Shown piece after piece: positions 26,875-36,520 of a DNA stretch of 64,000 bases; position 1 is the stretch's first letter, and each line of letters opens with the position of its first letter. The stretch is from CAZPBN01 sp964584935 (GTDB taxonomy: Bacteria; Acidobacteriota; Aminicenantia; Aminicenantales; Aminicenantaceae): contig CAZPBN010000005.1 in NCBI GenBank assembly GCA_964584935.1, positions 1 to 64,000 of the forward strand, written 5' to 3'. Under the pieces are notes generated by a model, which was not told where the DNA came from, ran no database searches, and saw only the letters and a list, made by a program, of their open reading frames with translations. The position numbers and the translations under genes were made by a program.

Positions 26875-29301
26875 ATGAGCGGTAAATCAGTCGTTGTAAG
26901 TCTTGAAGAAGAAATGAAGCAGTCCTATCTTGATTATGCTATGAGTGTGATTATAGGCCGTGCGATCCCTAATATTAAGGACGGGCTTAAACCTGTTCAC
27001 CGCCGGACTCTTTTTGCCTTGCATGAATCCGGTACATTTTGGAATAAACCGTATAAAAAATCAGCACGTATTGTTGGCGATGTTATAGGAAAATATCATC
27101 CCCATGGAGAGTCTGCTGTATATGATACTCTTGTTCGTATGGCTCAGGGTTTTAATATGCGCTATCCTCTTGTTGATGGGCAAGGCAATTTTGGTTCTGT
27201 GGATGGAGATCCTCCTGCTGCCATGAGATATACGGAAGTCAGAATGAAAAAGGTTTCCAGAGAGCTTATGGCAGATATTGATAAAGATACGGTTAATTTT
27301 GTTCAAAACTATGATGAAAGCCTTCAAATGCCAGAAGTGCTGCCGGCAAAGTTTCCTAATCTTCTTTTGAATGGAGCGGCTGGCATTGCCGTGGGAATGG
27401 CTACAAACATTCCTCCTCATAATTTGACTGAGGTCATTGAAGGCGTTATTTATCTTATTAAAAATCCTAATGCGACGCTGGATAAAATTATGGAATTTAT
27501 TCCCGGCCCTGATTTCCCCACAGGCGGATTGATTTTTGGGCTTGATGGAATCAAGAATGCTTATAAGACAGGAAGAGGTCAAATATATATAAGAGCCAGA
27601 GCTATGATTGAAAGAGGGACCCATAAGAGTAGGGATCGTATTGTGATTTATGAGATTCCTTATCAGGTCAACAAAGCAAAGCTTTTAGAAAATACGGCAG
27701 AACTGGTGAATAATAAAAGAATCGAAGGGATTGCGGATATAAGAGATGAATCGGATAAAGAAGGAATGCGCATAGTAGTGGAGATCAAAAAAGGAGAGCA
27801 TCCTGAAATTATCCTCAATAATCTGTACAAGCATACTGCTTTACAGATATCATTTGGAATTATTATGCTGGCGATTGTTGATAGGCAGCCAAAAACTCTC
27901 GGCCTGATAGATATAATGAAGTATTTTATTTCTCACCGGCAGGACGTGATAAGGAGACGGACTAAGTATGAATTGAAAAAGGCAGAACAGAGAGCCCATA
28001 TCTTGGAAGGATTGAATATTGCTTTGGACAATATTGATGCCATTATCAAATTGATTCGTTCTTCACGTTCAGTTGAAAAAGCAAGAAGAGGCTTAATAAG
28101 TGATTTTCATCTTACCAAAATACAGGCACAGGCAATTCTTGATATGCAGCTGCAGAAATTAACTAGATTGGAAAGAGAAAAAATTCAGAAAGAATACGAG
28201 GAATTGAAAAAGTTGATAATTAAATTAAAAAAAATATTAGGCAGTGAACAGCTCATACTTAAAATCATAGAGGACGAGCTTAAACAGGTAAAAGAAGAAT
28301 ATCAAGATGAACGAAGAACCGAGCTTGTGAGAGAGGATTTTTCTGAAATAAAACCAGAAGATCTTATCAAAGAAGAAGATATTGTTATAACCTATACAGC
28401 TTCAGGATATGTTAAACGGACATCTCTGAGTCATTACCATTTTCAAAGTCGGGGAGGAAAAGGCAGAATAGGGATAAATATGAGAGCCGAAGATGTTGTG
28501 GAGAGGGTTTTGGTTTGTTCCACTCACAGTTATCTTTTACTCATCACCAGTAAAGGAAGACTTTATTGGTTGAAAGCGATGCATATTCCTGATGTCGGGG
28601 TTGCAAGCCGGGGGAAATCTATACGGAATCTTATTGATTTTGCTTCAGATGAAAAAGTAAGTTCTGTTGTTGCTGTCAAAGACTTTTCTGAGGATTTTTA
28701 TATTTTAATGTTAGCTTCAAATGGTCTTATGAAAAAAACAAAGCTGAGTGATTTCCGGAATATTAGAACCAATGGAATTATTGCCATCAAATTGAATAAA
28801 GGATCTGAATTATTGATGGCAAGAATCACAGATGGAAACAAAGATATAATTATTGGGACTAAAAAAGGAAAAGCTATGTATTTTAGTGAAGATGAAATTC
28901 GTCCAATGGGAAGAACCACTTCAGGGGTTAGGGCTATAAATCTAGACCCGGATGATAATATTATCGGACTTATTGTTGTAGGAGGAGATGAAAAATACAT
29001 TTTCACTGCTAGTGAAAAGGGATATGGTAAAAAAACAGATATTGACCAATATCCTAAACACCGAAGAGGGGGAAAGGGAGTGGTTAATCTGAAGGTGAAT
29101 TTGAGAATAGGCAAAGCAATCGGTATCTCTGCAGTGAAAGAAAAAGAAGAAATGTTACTCATAACTGAATTGGGTAAAGTGATTCGAATAAAGACCGATC
29201 AGGTAAGAGCTTGTGGGAGGGCTACTCAAGGAGTCAAAATAATAAACCTTGAGAAGGGGGACAGAGTAGTATCCATGGCTAATGTTAAAGACAGCGATTA
29301 A
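26875..29301 (+). CDS. gyrA: DNA gyrase subunit A
   Basis: 808 aa. The winged-helix domain contains PPAAMRYTEVRM with the catalytic tyrosine (about residue 122). The tower and coiled-coil regions follow. The C-terminal beta-pinwheel carries the GyrA box QSRGGKG (about residue 525), required for DNA wrapping and negative supercoiling, with later blades such as GRTTSGVRAINL and GRATQGVKIINL. A GGAGAAATA site precedes the ATG. Forms one operon with gyrB. Confidence 0.97.
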   Translation: MSGKSVVVSLEEEMKQSYLDYAMSVIIGRAIPNIKDGLKPVHRRTLFALHESGTFWNKPYKKSARIVGDVIGKYHPHGESAVYDTLVRMAQGFNMRYPLVDGQGNFGSVDGDPPAAMRYTEVRMKKVSRELMADIDKDTVNFVQNYDESLQMPEVLPAKFPNLLLNGAAGIAVGMATNIPPHNLTEVIEGVIYLIKNPNATLDKIMEFIPGPDFPTGGLIFGLDGIKNAYKTGRGQIYIRARAMIERGTHKSRDRIVIYEIPYQVNKAKLLENTAELVNNKRIEGIADIRDESDKEGMRIVVEIKKGEHPEIILNNLYKHTALQISFGIIMLAIVDRQPKTLGLIDIMKYFISHRQDVIRRRTKYELKKAEQRAHILEGLNIALDNIDAIIKLIRSSRSVEKARRGLISDFHLTKIQAQAILDMQLQKLTRLEREKIQKEYEELKKLIIKLKKILGSEQLILKIIEDELKQVKEEYQDERRTELVREDFSEIKPEDLIKEEDIVITYTASGYVKRTSLSHYHFQSRGGKGRIGINMRAEDVVERVLVCSTHSYLLLITSKGRLYWLKAMHIPDVGVASRGKSIRNLIDFASDEKVSSVVAVKDFSEDFYILMLASNGLMKKTKLSDFRNIRTNGIIAIKLNKGSELLMARITDGNKDIIIGTKKGKAMYFSEDEIRPMGRTTSGVRAINLDPDDNIIGLIVVGGDEKYIFTASEKGYGKKTDIDQYPKHRRGGKGVVNLKVNLRIGKAIGISAVKEKEEMLLITELGKVIRIKTDQVRACGRATQGVKIINLEKGDRVVSMANVKDSD

Positions 29302-29392
29302 AATTACAAGTAGGACTATGTTCCCATTGTTTTATGGCTTTGATCTTTTTAAGAGAGCTTAAAAAAATAGAGAAACTTCATTCATTTTGTGC

Positions 29393-29422
29393 TTGACAGA
29401 TTATCATAATCTTAACTAAAAT
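29393..29422 (+). promoter_or_regulatory. Promoter of the acyl-CoA synthetase gene
   Basis: TTGACA (29393-29398), an 18-base spacer and TAAAAT (29417-29422), 28 bases before the chosen start. TTCATTCATTTT (29377-29388) lies just upstream; a similar TTCATTCATTT occurs in the control region of the hydroxyacyl-CoA dehydrogenase gene. Confidence 0.55.
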
Positions 29423-29450
29423 TTTCCCACCTACATTGAAGGAGGCTTCT

Positions 29451-31241
29451 ATGGCTAAAACCATCAGTCAACTGTTTCTTAATACTGTAAAATCATACAA
29501 AAAAGATGACCTTATGATGTACAAAAAAGAAGGGAATTATATACCTATTTCAACCGAATCATTGGAAAAGAGAGTAAAAAACTTTTCTTTGGGATTGAAG
29601 GATCTCGGATTGAAACCAGCAGATAAACTGATTATTCTTTCTGAAAACAGGCCCGAATGGGTTATGACGGACATTTCCAATATAATTATGGGTGGAATTA
29701 CCGTCCCTATATACACCTCCCTTGTTTCGGAGCAAATTAGATACATCATTGATGATTCCGATGCCAGATTTGTTGTGTTTTCCGATATGGAACAATGGGA
29801 AAAGATCAAAGTCATCAAAAACAGTTTGAAAAAGGTATTCCATTACATAACTTTCTTGTCTAAAGCTCCTGCAGGGGCTTTAACATTTGATCAGATTATG
29901 AAAAGAGGGGAGAAGATTGCAAATAAAGAACCAGATATTTTTAAAAGAATAGCAGAGAGTGCGAAACCGGATGATGTGATTTCTATAATTTACACCTCTG
30001 GAACAACCGGAATTCCTAAAGGAGTGGTGTTGACTCATAATAATTTTATGAGCAATATTAAATCAACCACTTCAATAATTGAATTTACTGAAAAAGATAC
30101 AGTGCTTTCTTTTTTGCCTCTTTCTCATGTGCTGGAACGTATGGTTATGTTTGATTATCTTTATAAAGGATCTACCATAGCTTTTGCAGAAAGTATAGAA
30201 ACAGTTGCTGAGAATTTACTTGAAATCAGGCCTCATATTATGGTCAGTGTTCCAAGGGTTTTTGAAAAAATATATGCAAAGATTATGGATAATGTCCTTT
30301 CAAGTTCATCAACAAAGAGGAAAATATTTTTTTGGGCTTTAAAAACAGGGAAAGAATATGGGAATAAACAGCTTCTTAAGCAAAAGATACCGTATCTATT
30401 GAAAATGAAAAGAAAAATAGCTCATAAACTTGTATTCTCTAAGATTCTTGAAAAAACAGGGGGAAGAGTTCGGTTTTTTATATCTGGAGGAGCTCCTCTT
30501 TCAAGAGATATTGCTGAATTTTTCTATGCCATCGGTCTTCTTGTTCTGGAAGGATATGGCTTAACAGAGACTTCTCCTGTGATAGCGGTGAATACAATGG
30601 AGAACATCAAATTTGGCACAGTGGGAAAGCCGATACCTGGGGTTCAGGTAAAGATTGAAAAAGATGGAGAAATTTTAGTCAAAGGACCTAATGTCATGAA
30701 GGAATATTATAAGAAAGAGGAGGAAACTAAAGAAGTGTTTAGAGATGGCTGGTTTTGCACAGGTGATATTGGTTATTTGGATGAAGATGGATTTTTAGTT
30801 ATAACGGACAGAAAGAAGGATATCATTGTAACAGCCGGTGGTAAAAATATTGCTCCTCAATCTATAGAAAATCTCCTGAAAACAAGTTCCTATATTGCCA
30901 ATGCTATTGTGTTGGGAGATAAAAGGAGATTCATTTCAGCCCTTATAGTCCCTAATTTTGAAAAACTGGAAGAGTATGCTAAGAAAAAAAATATATTGTA
31001 TTCAAGCAATAGAGATTTAATAAAAAATGATAAGATTGTTCACTTTATTAACCAAGAGATAGAAAATTTGACCACTGGTTTGGCGATGTATGAAAAAATA
31101 AGAAAAATATGTCTTTTAGAAAGGGATTTTGAAATTGGAAAAGGGGAAATCACTCCCACATTAAAAATCAGAAGAAATGCCATAGAGAAGAAATATAAAA
31201 AGGAAATAGAGGAACTTTACAAAGAAATACAAAATCAATAA
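29451..31241 (+). CDS. Long-chain acyl-CoA synthetase (AMP-forming)
   Basis: 596 aa from ATG 29451, preferred over an in-frame TTG at 29436 because AAGGAGG lies at the right distance before it. ANL-superfamily motifs: P-loop IIYTSGTTGIPKGVV, GYGLTETSPVIAVN, GWFCTGDIGYLDEDGF and hinge ITDRKKDIIVTAGGKNIAPQ. Overall it resembles the FAA1/FadD15 branch that activates long-chain fatty acids. It is transcribed alone from a good promoter; the thiolase and hydroxyacyl-CoA dehydrogenase are 26 kb away. Confidence 0.93.
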   Translation: MAKTISQLFLNTVKSYKKDDLMMYKKEGNYIPISTESLEKRVKNFSLGLKDLGLKPADKLIILSENRPEWVMTDISNIIMGGITVPIYTSLVSEQIRYIIDDSDARFVVFSDMEQWEKIKVIKNSLKKVFHYITFLSKAPAGALTFDQIMKRGEKIANKEPDIFKRIAESAKPDDVISIIYTSGTTGIPKGVVLTHNNFMSNIKSTTSIIEFTEKDTVLSFLPLSHVLERMVMFDYLYKGSTIAFAESIETVAENLLEIRPHIMVSVPRVFEKIYAKIMDNVLSSSSTKRKIFFWALKTGKEYGNKQLLKQKIPYLLKMKRKIAHKLVFSKILEKTGGRVRFFISGGAPLSRDIAEFFYAIGLLVLEGYGLTETSPVIAVNTMENIKFGTVGKPIPGVQVKIEKDGEILVKGPNVMKEYYKKEEETKEVFRDGWFCTGDIGYLDEDGFLVITDRKKDIIVTAGGKNIAPQSIENLLKTSSYIANAIVLGDKRRFISALIVPNFEKLEEYAKKKNILYSSNRDLIKNDKIVHFINQEIENLTTGLAMYEKIRKICLLERDFEIGKGEITPTLKIRRNAIEKKYKKEIEELYKEIQNQ

Positions 31242-31359
31242 GATAGATAAAATAAGATCTCATTAATCCAAAAGGATATAAATAAGGGATTTTAAGTAAA
31301 TATTTTTTGGGGAATAGAATGAAAGCCAATTTCCCGTGGATGACAATGGTTTGGGTGTT

Positions 31360-32073
31360 TTAAGCTTCTTTTTTCGGGATATATAAAATCCTTCCGCAAT
31401 TTTCACAGACTATGATTTCGTTTTGGGCTTTGAGTTCATTGATAACCTGAGGCCTTATACGCATATGGCACATAGAACAAAATTCATTATTCACAGGGGA
31501 GAGAGCAATTCCGTTTTTGTTTTTATGGAGTTTTTGATAAAGATTATATTCTTTGGAAGGAATTTTTGATGCAAGTTTTTCCCTTGACTCCGTCAAGTCC
31601 TCAATCTTTTTATTCAGTTCTTCTTTTTCCTGAAGCAGGCTTTCTTTTTGTTTTATACATTCTTTATTATCTTCCTGAAAATTTTTATCTGCTGTTCTTA
31701 TTTCTTCTTCAATACTATCAGCAATGAGCATTTCATTAATTATTTTTTCTTCTAAGGAGTCTACTTCCTCTTCAGCATCCTCTATTTCTTTGAGAAGAGA
31801 ACTGTATTCTTTATTTGTTTTTACTTTATTGAGTTGAAGTTTGTATTTTGAAACTTTTTCTTTAATATCCTGGGAAGTGGCTTCGAGTTCACGTCTTTTT
31901 TTCTGGTTGAGTGCGAGCTTTTCTTTGGCTTCAGTAAGAATTTTTCTCGAGCTTTCTTTTTGTCTTTCTATTTCATTTATTTGATCTGGTATTTTTTCTA
32001 TTGAAAGAGATATATTGCTGATTTTTTTATCAATTTCCTGCAGTTCAATTAAAGACTCAAAGTCGATATCCAC
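31360..32073 (-). CDS. CdsZ-like zinc-ribbon coiled-coil protein
   Basis: 237 aa. A long coiled coil (about 1-175, heptads rich in E, K and L) precedes a C-terminal C4 zinc ribbon: CSMCHMRIRPQV, then CENCGRILY. This is the PF02591 family, sometimes called CdsZ or DUF164, proposed to interact with nucleic acid or the translation/transcription machinery. It is last in a minus-strand series after dnaG, rpoD and a tRNA gene. The tRNA ends 21 bases before its start codon, so co-transcription is likely. Confidence 0.9.
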   Translation of the reverse strand: MDIDFESLIELQEIDKKISNISLSIEKIPDQINEIERQKESSRKILTEAKEKLALNQKKRRELEATSQDIKEKVSKYKLQLNKVKTNKEYSSLLKEIEDAEEEVDSLEEKIINEMLIADSIEEEIRTADKNFQEDNKECIKQKESLLQEKEELNKKIEDLTESREKLASKIPSKEYNLYQKLHKNKNGIALSPVNNEFCSMCHMRIRPQVINELKAQNEIIVCENCGRILYIPKKEA

Positions 32074-32094
32074 ATCATTTCCTCTTTGAAAAAA

Positions 32095-32166
32095 TGGGCC
32101 TACCAGGATTCGAACCTGGGACCTGCCGGTTATGAGCCGGAGGCTCTACCGCTGAGCTATAGGCCC
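32095..32166 (-). tRNA. tRNA with CAU anticodon (Ile2 or Met)
   Basis: Minus strand, 72 bases: acceptor GGGCCTA pairs with TAGGCCC, discriminator A. The D-arm is AGCTCAGCGGTAGAGCC, the anticodon loop CTCATAA within a GCCGG/CCGGC-type stem, and the T-arm loop GGTTCGAATCC. The 3' CCA is not encoded. The GGGCCTA acceptor resembles many tRNA-Ile genes, so lysidine-modified tRNA-Ile2 is likely, but elongator tRNA-Met cannot be excluded by eye. Confidence 0.93.
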
Positions 32167-32263
32167 TTAAATATTCCTTATAACAAATAAACATATTCAA
32201 GTCAATTCTTTGGAGGCCTTAGTGTTTGTTAGAAAGAATGGAAATGTGTGGATTTTCAGAAAT

Positions 32264-33886
32264 TTAATCCTCTTCAATAAAGGATTTCAATGTTTGACTT
32301 CTGGTTGGGTGTTTTAATTTTCTTAATGCTTTCGCTTCGATTTGTCTGATTCTTTCACGAGTTACTTTAAATTGTTGCCCCACTTCTTCCAATGTGTGTT
32401 CATTACCATCTCCTAATCCAAATCTCATTTTTAAGACTTTTGCTTCTCTTTCTGTCAAGGATTTCAAAGCTTCATCTATTTGCTCTTTCAAGTTTATATG
32501 AATCACAGTATCAGGAGGGGACGGTAAGAATTTGTCTTCTATAAAATCACCCAGATGGCTGTCTTCTTCTTCGCCGATTGGAGTTTCCAGTGAAATAGGT
32601 TCCTGGGCAATTTTTATTATTTTTCTCACTTTATTTATAGGCATATCCATTTTTTTTGCAATTTCTTCACAGGAAGGTTCTCTGCCGATTTCCTGGACCA
32701 GACTCCTGGAAACTCTTATCAGTTTGTTTATTGTTTCTATCATATGAACCGGAATTCTGATTGTTCTTGCCTGATCCGCAATAGCCCTGGTTATGGCTTG
32801 TCTTATCCACCAGGTCGCATAGGTGGAAAATTTATAACCTCTTCTGTATTCAAATTTTTCAACAGCTTTCATGAGTCCCATATTCCCTTCCTGAATCAAA
32901 TCAAGGAACTGAAGTCCTCTGTTGCTGTACTTTTTGGCAATGGAAACCACAAGTCTGAGATTAGCTGCGACAAGTTCTTTCTTGGCATAGTCGCTTATTC
33001 TTTTCCCTGTCGATATCGCTCGTATTATTCTTCTTAAATTTTCAGTATCTAAGCCGATTTCGTTTTTATAATCACGAAGCAGTTTGTTAATTTCTTTTTC
33101 TTTTCCTTTTAAAACTTCTTTTTTCTTTTTACTTTTTGTGTGTTCACGGTATAAATTTAATTCCTCTTTTGATTCTTCCAGTTCATTGATGACTTTCAAT
33201 TTTTCATTAAGGATTTTAATAATTTTTTCCCGCTGGGAAGAGCGTATGTTTAGATTCCTTATAAGCCTGCTCATTTCCACAATAATGCGCCCGCGTTTAA
33301 GAATATTTTTCTTAGTTGAAGAGATTTTTTCTAATTTTTCACTCAGTTTTCTTATTTTCCCTATTTTGAAAATGATTTGTCTCTTTTTTTCTTCTATTTT
33401 TCCTTCAACTAAATCCTCATCTGAAAAGTCAAACATCTCTTGAATTATTTCAGGACATTCATCTATTTTATCTTCAATAGAGAGGACATTGTTTAAAACG
33501 AGACTTGTCTTGGATAAAGCTTTAATGATTGTTTTTTCGCCTCTTTCGATTTCTTTTGCTATTGCGATTTCTCCTTCTCGAGTGAGAAGTGAAATATTTC
33601 CCATCTCTCTCAAATACAATTTGACTGGGTCTGTGGTTCTCTCCAGGCTTTCTATAGAAACAAGTTCACTTTTTCTTCTTTTAGGGAGGTTTAGTTTTTG
33701 TTTTGCAGAAAGAATCTTTATTCCATGATATCCAATTGAACTGAGAAAATTTTTGAAATCTCCTTCTGTTTCAGAATCGTTTTGAAATGTTTTATCGATT
33801 TCTTCAAAGAGAAGATATCCTTGTTTTTTTCCTTTAACCAGCAATTGGTGAATTTCGTTTTTCTGGTTCTTTTTTTTTGAACCCAA
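32264..33886 (-). CDS. rpoD: Primary sigma factor RpoD (sigma-70)
   Basis: 540 aa. Region 1.1-like start (about 5-75), region 1.2 DPVKLYLREMGNISLLTREG, and a moderately long charged non-conserved region. Region 2 has LDLIQEGNMGLMKAVEKFEY, then FSTYATWWIRQAITRAIADQ. Region 3 has IPVHMIETINKL. Region 4 has EVGQQFKVTRERIRQIEAKA. The intact recognition helices agree with the many TTGACA/TATAAT-type promoters seen in this window. It follows dnaG by 48 bases, echoing the widespread dnaG-rpoD operon. Confidence 0.97.
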   Translation of the reverse strand: MGSKKKNQKNEIHQLLVKGKKQGYLLFEEIDKTFQNDSETEGDFKNFLSSIGYHGIKILSAKQKLNLPKRRKSELVSIESLERTTDPVKLYLREMGNISLLTREGEIAIAKEIERGEKTIIKALSKTSLVLNNVLSIEDKIDECPEIIQEMFDFSDEDLVEGKIEEKKRQIIFKIGKIRKLSEKLEKISSTKKNILKRGRIIVEMSRLIRNLNIRSSQREKIIKILNEKLKVINELEESKEELNLYREHTKSKKKKEVLKGKEKEINKLLRDYKNEIGLDTENLRRIIRAISTGKRISDYAKKELVAANLRLVVSIAKKYSNRGLQFLDLIQEGNMGLMKAVEKFEYRRGYKFSTYATWWIRQAITRAIADQARTIRIPVHMIETINKLIRVSRSLVQEIGREPSCEEIAKKMDMPINKVRKIIKIAQEPISLETPIGEEEDSHLGDFIEDKFLPSPPDTVIHINLKEQIDEALKSLTEREAKVLKMRFGLGDGNEHTLEEVGQQFKVTRERIRQIEAKALRKLKHPTRSQTLKSFIEED

Positions 33887-33934
33887 TTTTAACTCCTCGA
33901 CATATAAAATTATCCATTTATCATAACCAATGAA

Positions 33935-35671
33935 TCAATACTTTTGTTTCGATAATAAATTTAGTTGTTTAAATATTTCATGTTTCTCTCTTTGTAAAAC
34001 AATTCTTTTTTCAGCTTCATCATTATTTTTTAATTTTGCTATCTCTGTTGTAAGCTCAAGCAATCTATTTTCGAATGCATATTGTTTTAAAGCATAAAGG
34101 CAATCGAGTGCTTCTTCTAGGGAAGAAGTCTGTTCTTTTTCCAGCAGCATTTTTGAAAGAGTACTAAGTAGATTCTTATCGATTTTATCTTTAAGTTTAT
34201 TAAAAGAAGGTAAAATTCCATTTTTGAAATCATCAATGAAAATTTGAAATATATCTTTGCTTTTGAGCCTTTTATAATCCTCTTCTTCAATTTCGGCGAA
34301 TATATAAGGAGCTAAGCTTTTTTCTTCTAGGAGTATTTGGAGCAGTCTTTTTTCTGCCGGTAGGAAAAACACATTTCCTTCTGTTTTTGAAGGAGAATAT
34401 TTTTGTTCTGCCATACTGCGGAGTAATTTTTCATCAATAGAGAGCCATTCACTGGATTGCTTGAAATATTCGCTGCGTATGATTGAATCCGGGACTTTGA
34501 CAAGAATGTTTACAATATTTCTGGCAATTTTCGATTTTTCCTCAGGTATGTTTATATTATATTCTTCAAGTAGAGAATTGATCAGAAATTTAAGTCCTGG
34601 AATAGAATTGTTTATCAATTTGTTAAAAGCTTCTTTTCCATAGCGATGAATAGTGCTATCCGGGTCTGATCCTTTTGGTAAAACAATAATATTTACAGGA
34701 GCTCCTTTTTCCAGACATAAGGAAACGGCGCGCTTGGTTGCTTTTATTCCTGCTGGGTCACTGTCATAGCAAATGAATATTTTTTCTCCAAAGCGCAATG
34801 CAAGTGATATCTGATCCGTGGTGAGGCTTGTACCCAGAGAGGCAGCGATATTTGTTATACCTTCTTTATAAAGGGAGATAAAATCAGTATATCCTTCCAG
34901 AAAGATGACTTTTCCTTTATTTCTTATCAATTCTTTACTGAAATTAATTCCATAAAGAAGTTTTCTTTTTGAGAAAATAAGAGTATCGGGTGAATTGAGA
35001 TATTTGGGATCGGAATTGATGATGGATCTGCCTCCAAAAGCGATAACCTTACCGGATAAATTGAAAATAGGAAAAATTATTCTCCCTCTGAAACGGTCAT
35101 AATAGCTGTTTTTTTTGGGATTAAAGATGACAAGTCCCGCTTTTTCAAGGATTTTAGGGGAAACTTTTTTTCTCTGAAAAAAAGATATTAAAGAATCCCA
35201 AGAATTTAAAGCATAACCGATTTTGAATTTTTGGATGATTTCATCGGAAATATGTCTTTCTTGGAGATAGCCAATTGCCTTTTTTCCTTCTTCAGTGTTA
35301 AAGAGATTTTTTTTAAAAAAGGCGAGCGCGTCTTCGTTTATTTTGTATAATTTTTCTTCAAGCTTGAGAAGTTGAGGTGACAACTTCTTTTTTTGAGGAA
35401 GGGGAATATTGTATTTTTGGGCAAGGTGTTTTAATGTTTCAGGAAAACTGAGATTTTCCTTTTCCATAATAAGGGTGAAAATATCTCCACCTACCCCGCA
35501 TCCGAAACAATGATAAAGCTGTTTTTCGGGATCTATTGTGAATGAGGGGGTTTTTTCGGAATGAAAAGGGCATAAACCGACATATTTAGTCCCTCTTTTT
35601 CTCAAAGTTGTATATTGAGATGCAAGGTTTATTATATCGGCATTCTGCCTAATTTGATCTATAAAATCCAT
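33935..35671 (-). CDS. dnaG: DNA primase DnaG
   Basis: 578 aa. The N-terminal CHC2 zinc finger is CPFHSEKTPSF followed by YHCFGCGVGGD (about 34-65). The catalytic core has FRGRIIFPIFNLSGKVIAFGGR and TOPRIM motifs VIFLEGYTDFISL and ICYDSDPAGIKA. The C-terminal helicase-binding region (about 440-578) is divergent and short. It synthesises RNA primers at the replication fork. Directly upstream of rpoD, with larB 105 bases before it. Confidence 0.96.
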   Translation of the reverse strand: MDFIDQIRQNADIINLASQYTTLRKRGTKYVGLCPFHSEKTPSFTIDPEKQLYHCFGCGVGGDIFTLIMEKENLSFPETLKHLAQKYNIPLPQKKKLSPQLLKLEEKLYKINEDALAFFKKNLFNTEEGKKAIGYLQERHISDEIIQKFKIGYALNSWDSLISFFQRKKVSPKILEKAGLVIFNPKKNSYYDRFRGRIIFPIFNLSGKVIAFGGRSIINSDPKYLNSPDTLIFSKRKLLYGINFSKELIRNKGKVIFLEGYTDFISLYKEGITNIAASLGTSLTTDQISLALRFGEKIFICYDSDPAGIKATKRAVSLCLEKGAPVNIIVLPKGSDPDSTIHRYGKEAFNKLINNSIPGLKFLINSLLEEYNINIPEEKSKIARNIVNILVKVPDSIIRSEYFKQSSEWLSIDEKLLRSMAEQKYSPSKTEGNVFFLPAEKRLLQILLEEKSLAPYIFAEIEEEDYKRLKSKDIFQIFIDDFKNGILPSFNKLKDKIDKNLLSTLSKMLLEKEQTSSLEEALDCLYALKQYAFENRLLELTTEIAKLKNNDEAEKRIVLQREKHEIFKQLNLLSKQKY

Positions 35672-35776
35672 AGAAAAACATTTTACATATATAAATATAT
35701 TTATTAAATATAGGTTTGAGCCTTCTATTTGTCAAGAGAAATAGAAAATGATATTCCATTCATTTTATGTTTTCAA

Positions 35777-36520
35777 TCACATGTGATTTATAAGACTGGC
35801 AAGATATCCTGCACCAAAGCCGTTGTCTATATTAACCACGGATATTCCTCCAGGACAAGCATTCAACATGGCAAGCAAAGCAGTTAATCCATTAAAACTG
35901 GCCCCGTATCCAATGCTTGTGGGGACAGCGATGACCGGGACACTGACGAAACCTGCAATGACACTGGGAAGAGCTCCTTCCATTCCAGCGATAGTAATGA
36001 TTATCCGAGATTCTTTAAGCTTTTTATATTCGCTGAACAATCTGTGAATTCCGGCTACACCCACATCATAGATTTTATATGCCTCGTTGCCGAACAGATC
36101 ACAGGTGACATAGGCTTCTTCTGCTACTGGAATATCAGAAGTGCCGGCAGTAACAATAGCAATTTTCCCTTTTCCCATAATTGGTTTTTTCTTTTTTAGA
36201 TAAACTGATTTGGCTTGTTTGTTATAATTAAGTTCGGGAAGGTGTTTTTTTATATTTTTGTAAACACTTGGTTCTATCTTTGTAATCAGAAGGTTTGAAT
36301 CTTTTTTTAATATTTCTTTGGCAATTTTAATGATTTGATCCTCGGTTTTTCCAATGCCAAAGATAATTTCAGGAAGCCCTTTTCTCAACTCTCTATGATG
36401 GTCTATTTTGGCAAAGTTGAGGTCTTGATAAGGATAGTCCTTAAAAAGAATCAATGCTTCATCAGGAGATATTTCTCCCTGATGAACTTTATTTAAAATA
36501 TCTTTTAAGTGGTCTTTCAT
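35777..36520 (-). CDS. larB: Nickel-pincer cofactor biosynthesis protein LarB
   Basis: 247 aa. The C-terminal half is PurE-like (AIR carboxylase fold): VTAGTSDIPVAEEA, IIITIAGMEGALPSVIAG, VIAVPTSIGYGASFNG, NIDNGFGAGY. The N-terminal half (LDHHRELRKGLPEIIFG-like segment) is diagnostic of LarB. LarB carboxylates and hydrolyses nicotinate adenine dinucleotide, the first step to the nickel-pincer nucleotide cofactor of lactate racemase-type enzymes. LarE is encoded at 54891; LarC and LarA-type enzymes are not in this window. Confidence 0.93.
   Translation of the reverse strand: MKDHLKDILNKVHQGEISPDEALILFKDYPYQDLNFAKIDHHRELRKGLPEIIFGIGKTEDQIIKIAKEILKKDSNLLITKIEPSVYKNIKKHLPELNYNKQAKSVYLKKKKPIMGKGKIAIVTAGTSDIPVAEEAYVTCDLFGNEAYKIYDVGVAGIHRLFSEYKKLKESRIIITIAGMEGALPSVIAGFVSVPVIAVPTSIGYGASFNGLTALLAMLNACPGGISVVNIDNGFGAGYLASLINHM

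Noticed and set aside
27061..27624. 187-codon frame antisense to gyrA
   Set aside because: It mirrors the conserved gyrA coding sequence; composition (rich in H, N and I) is typical of antisense shadows.
29346..29365. TTTTTAAG/CTTAAAAA stem after gyrA as a terminator
   Set aside because: The stem is AT-only and no T-tract follows on the gyrA strand.
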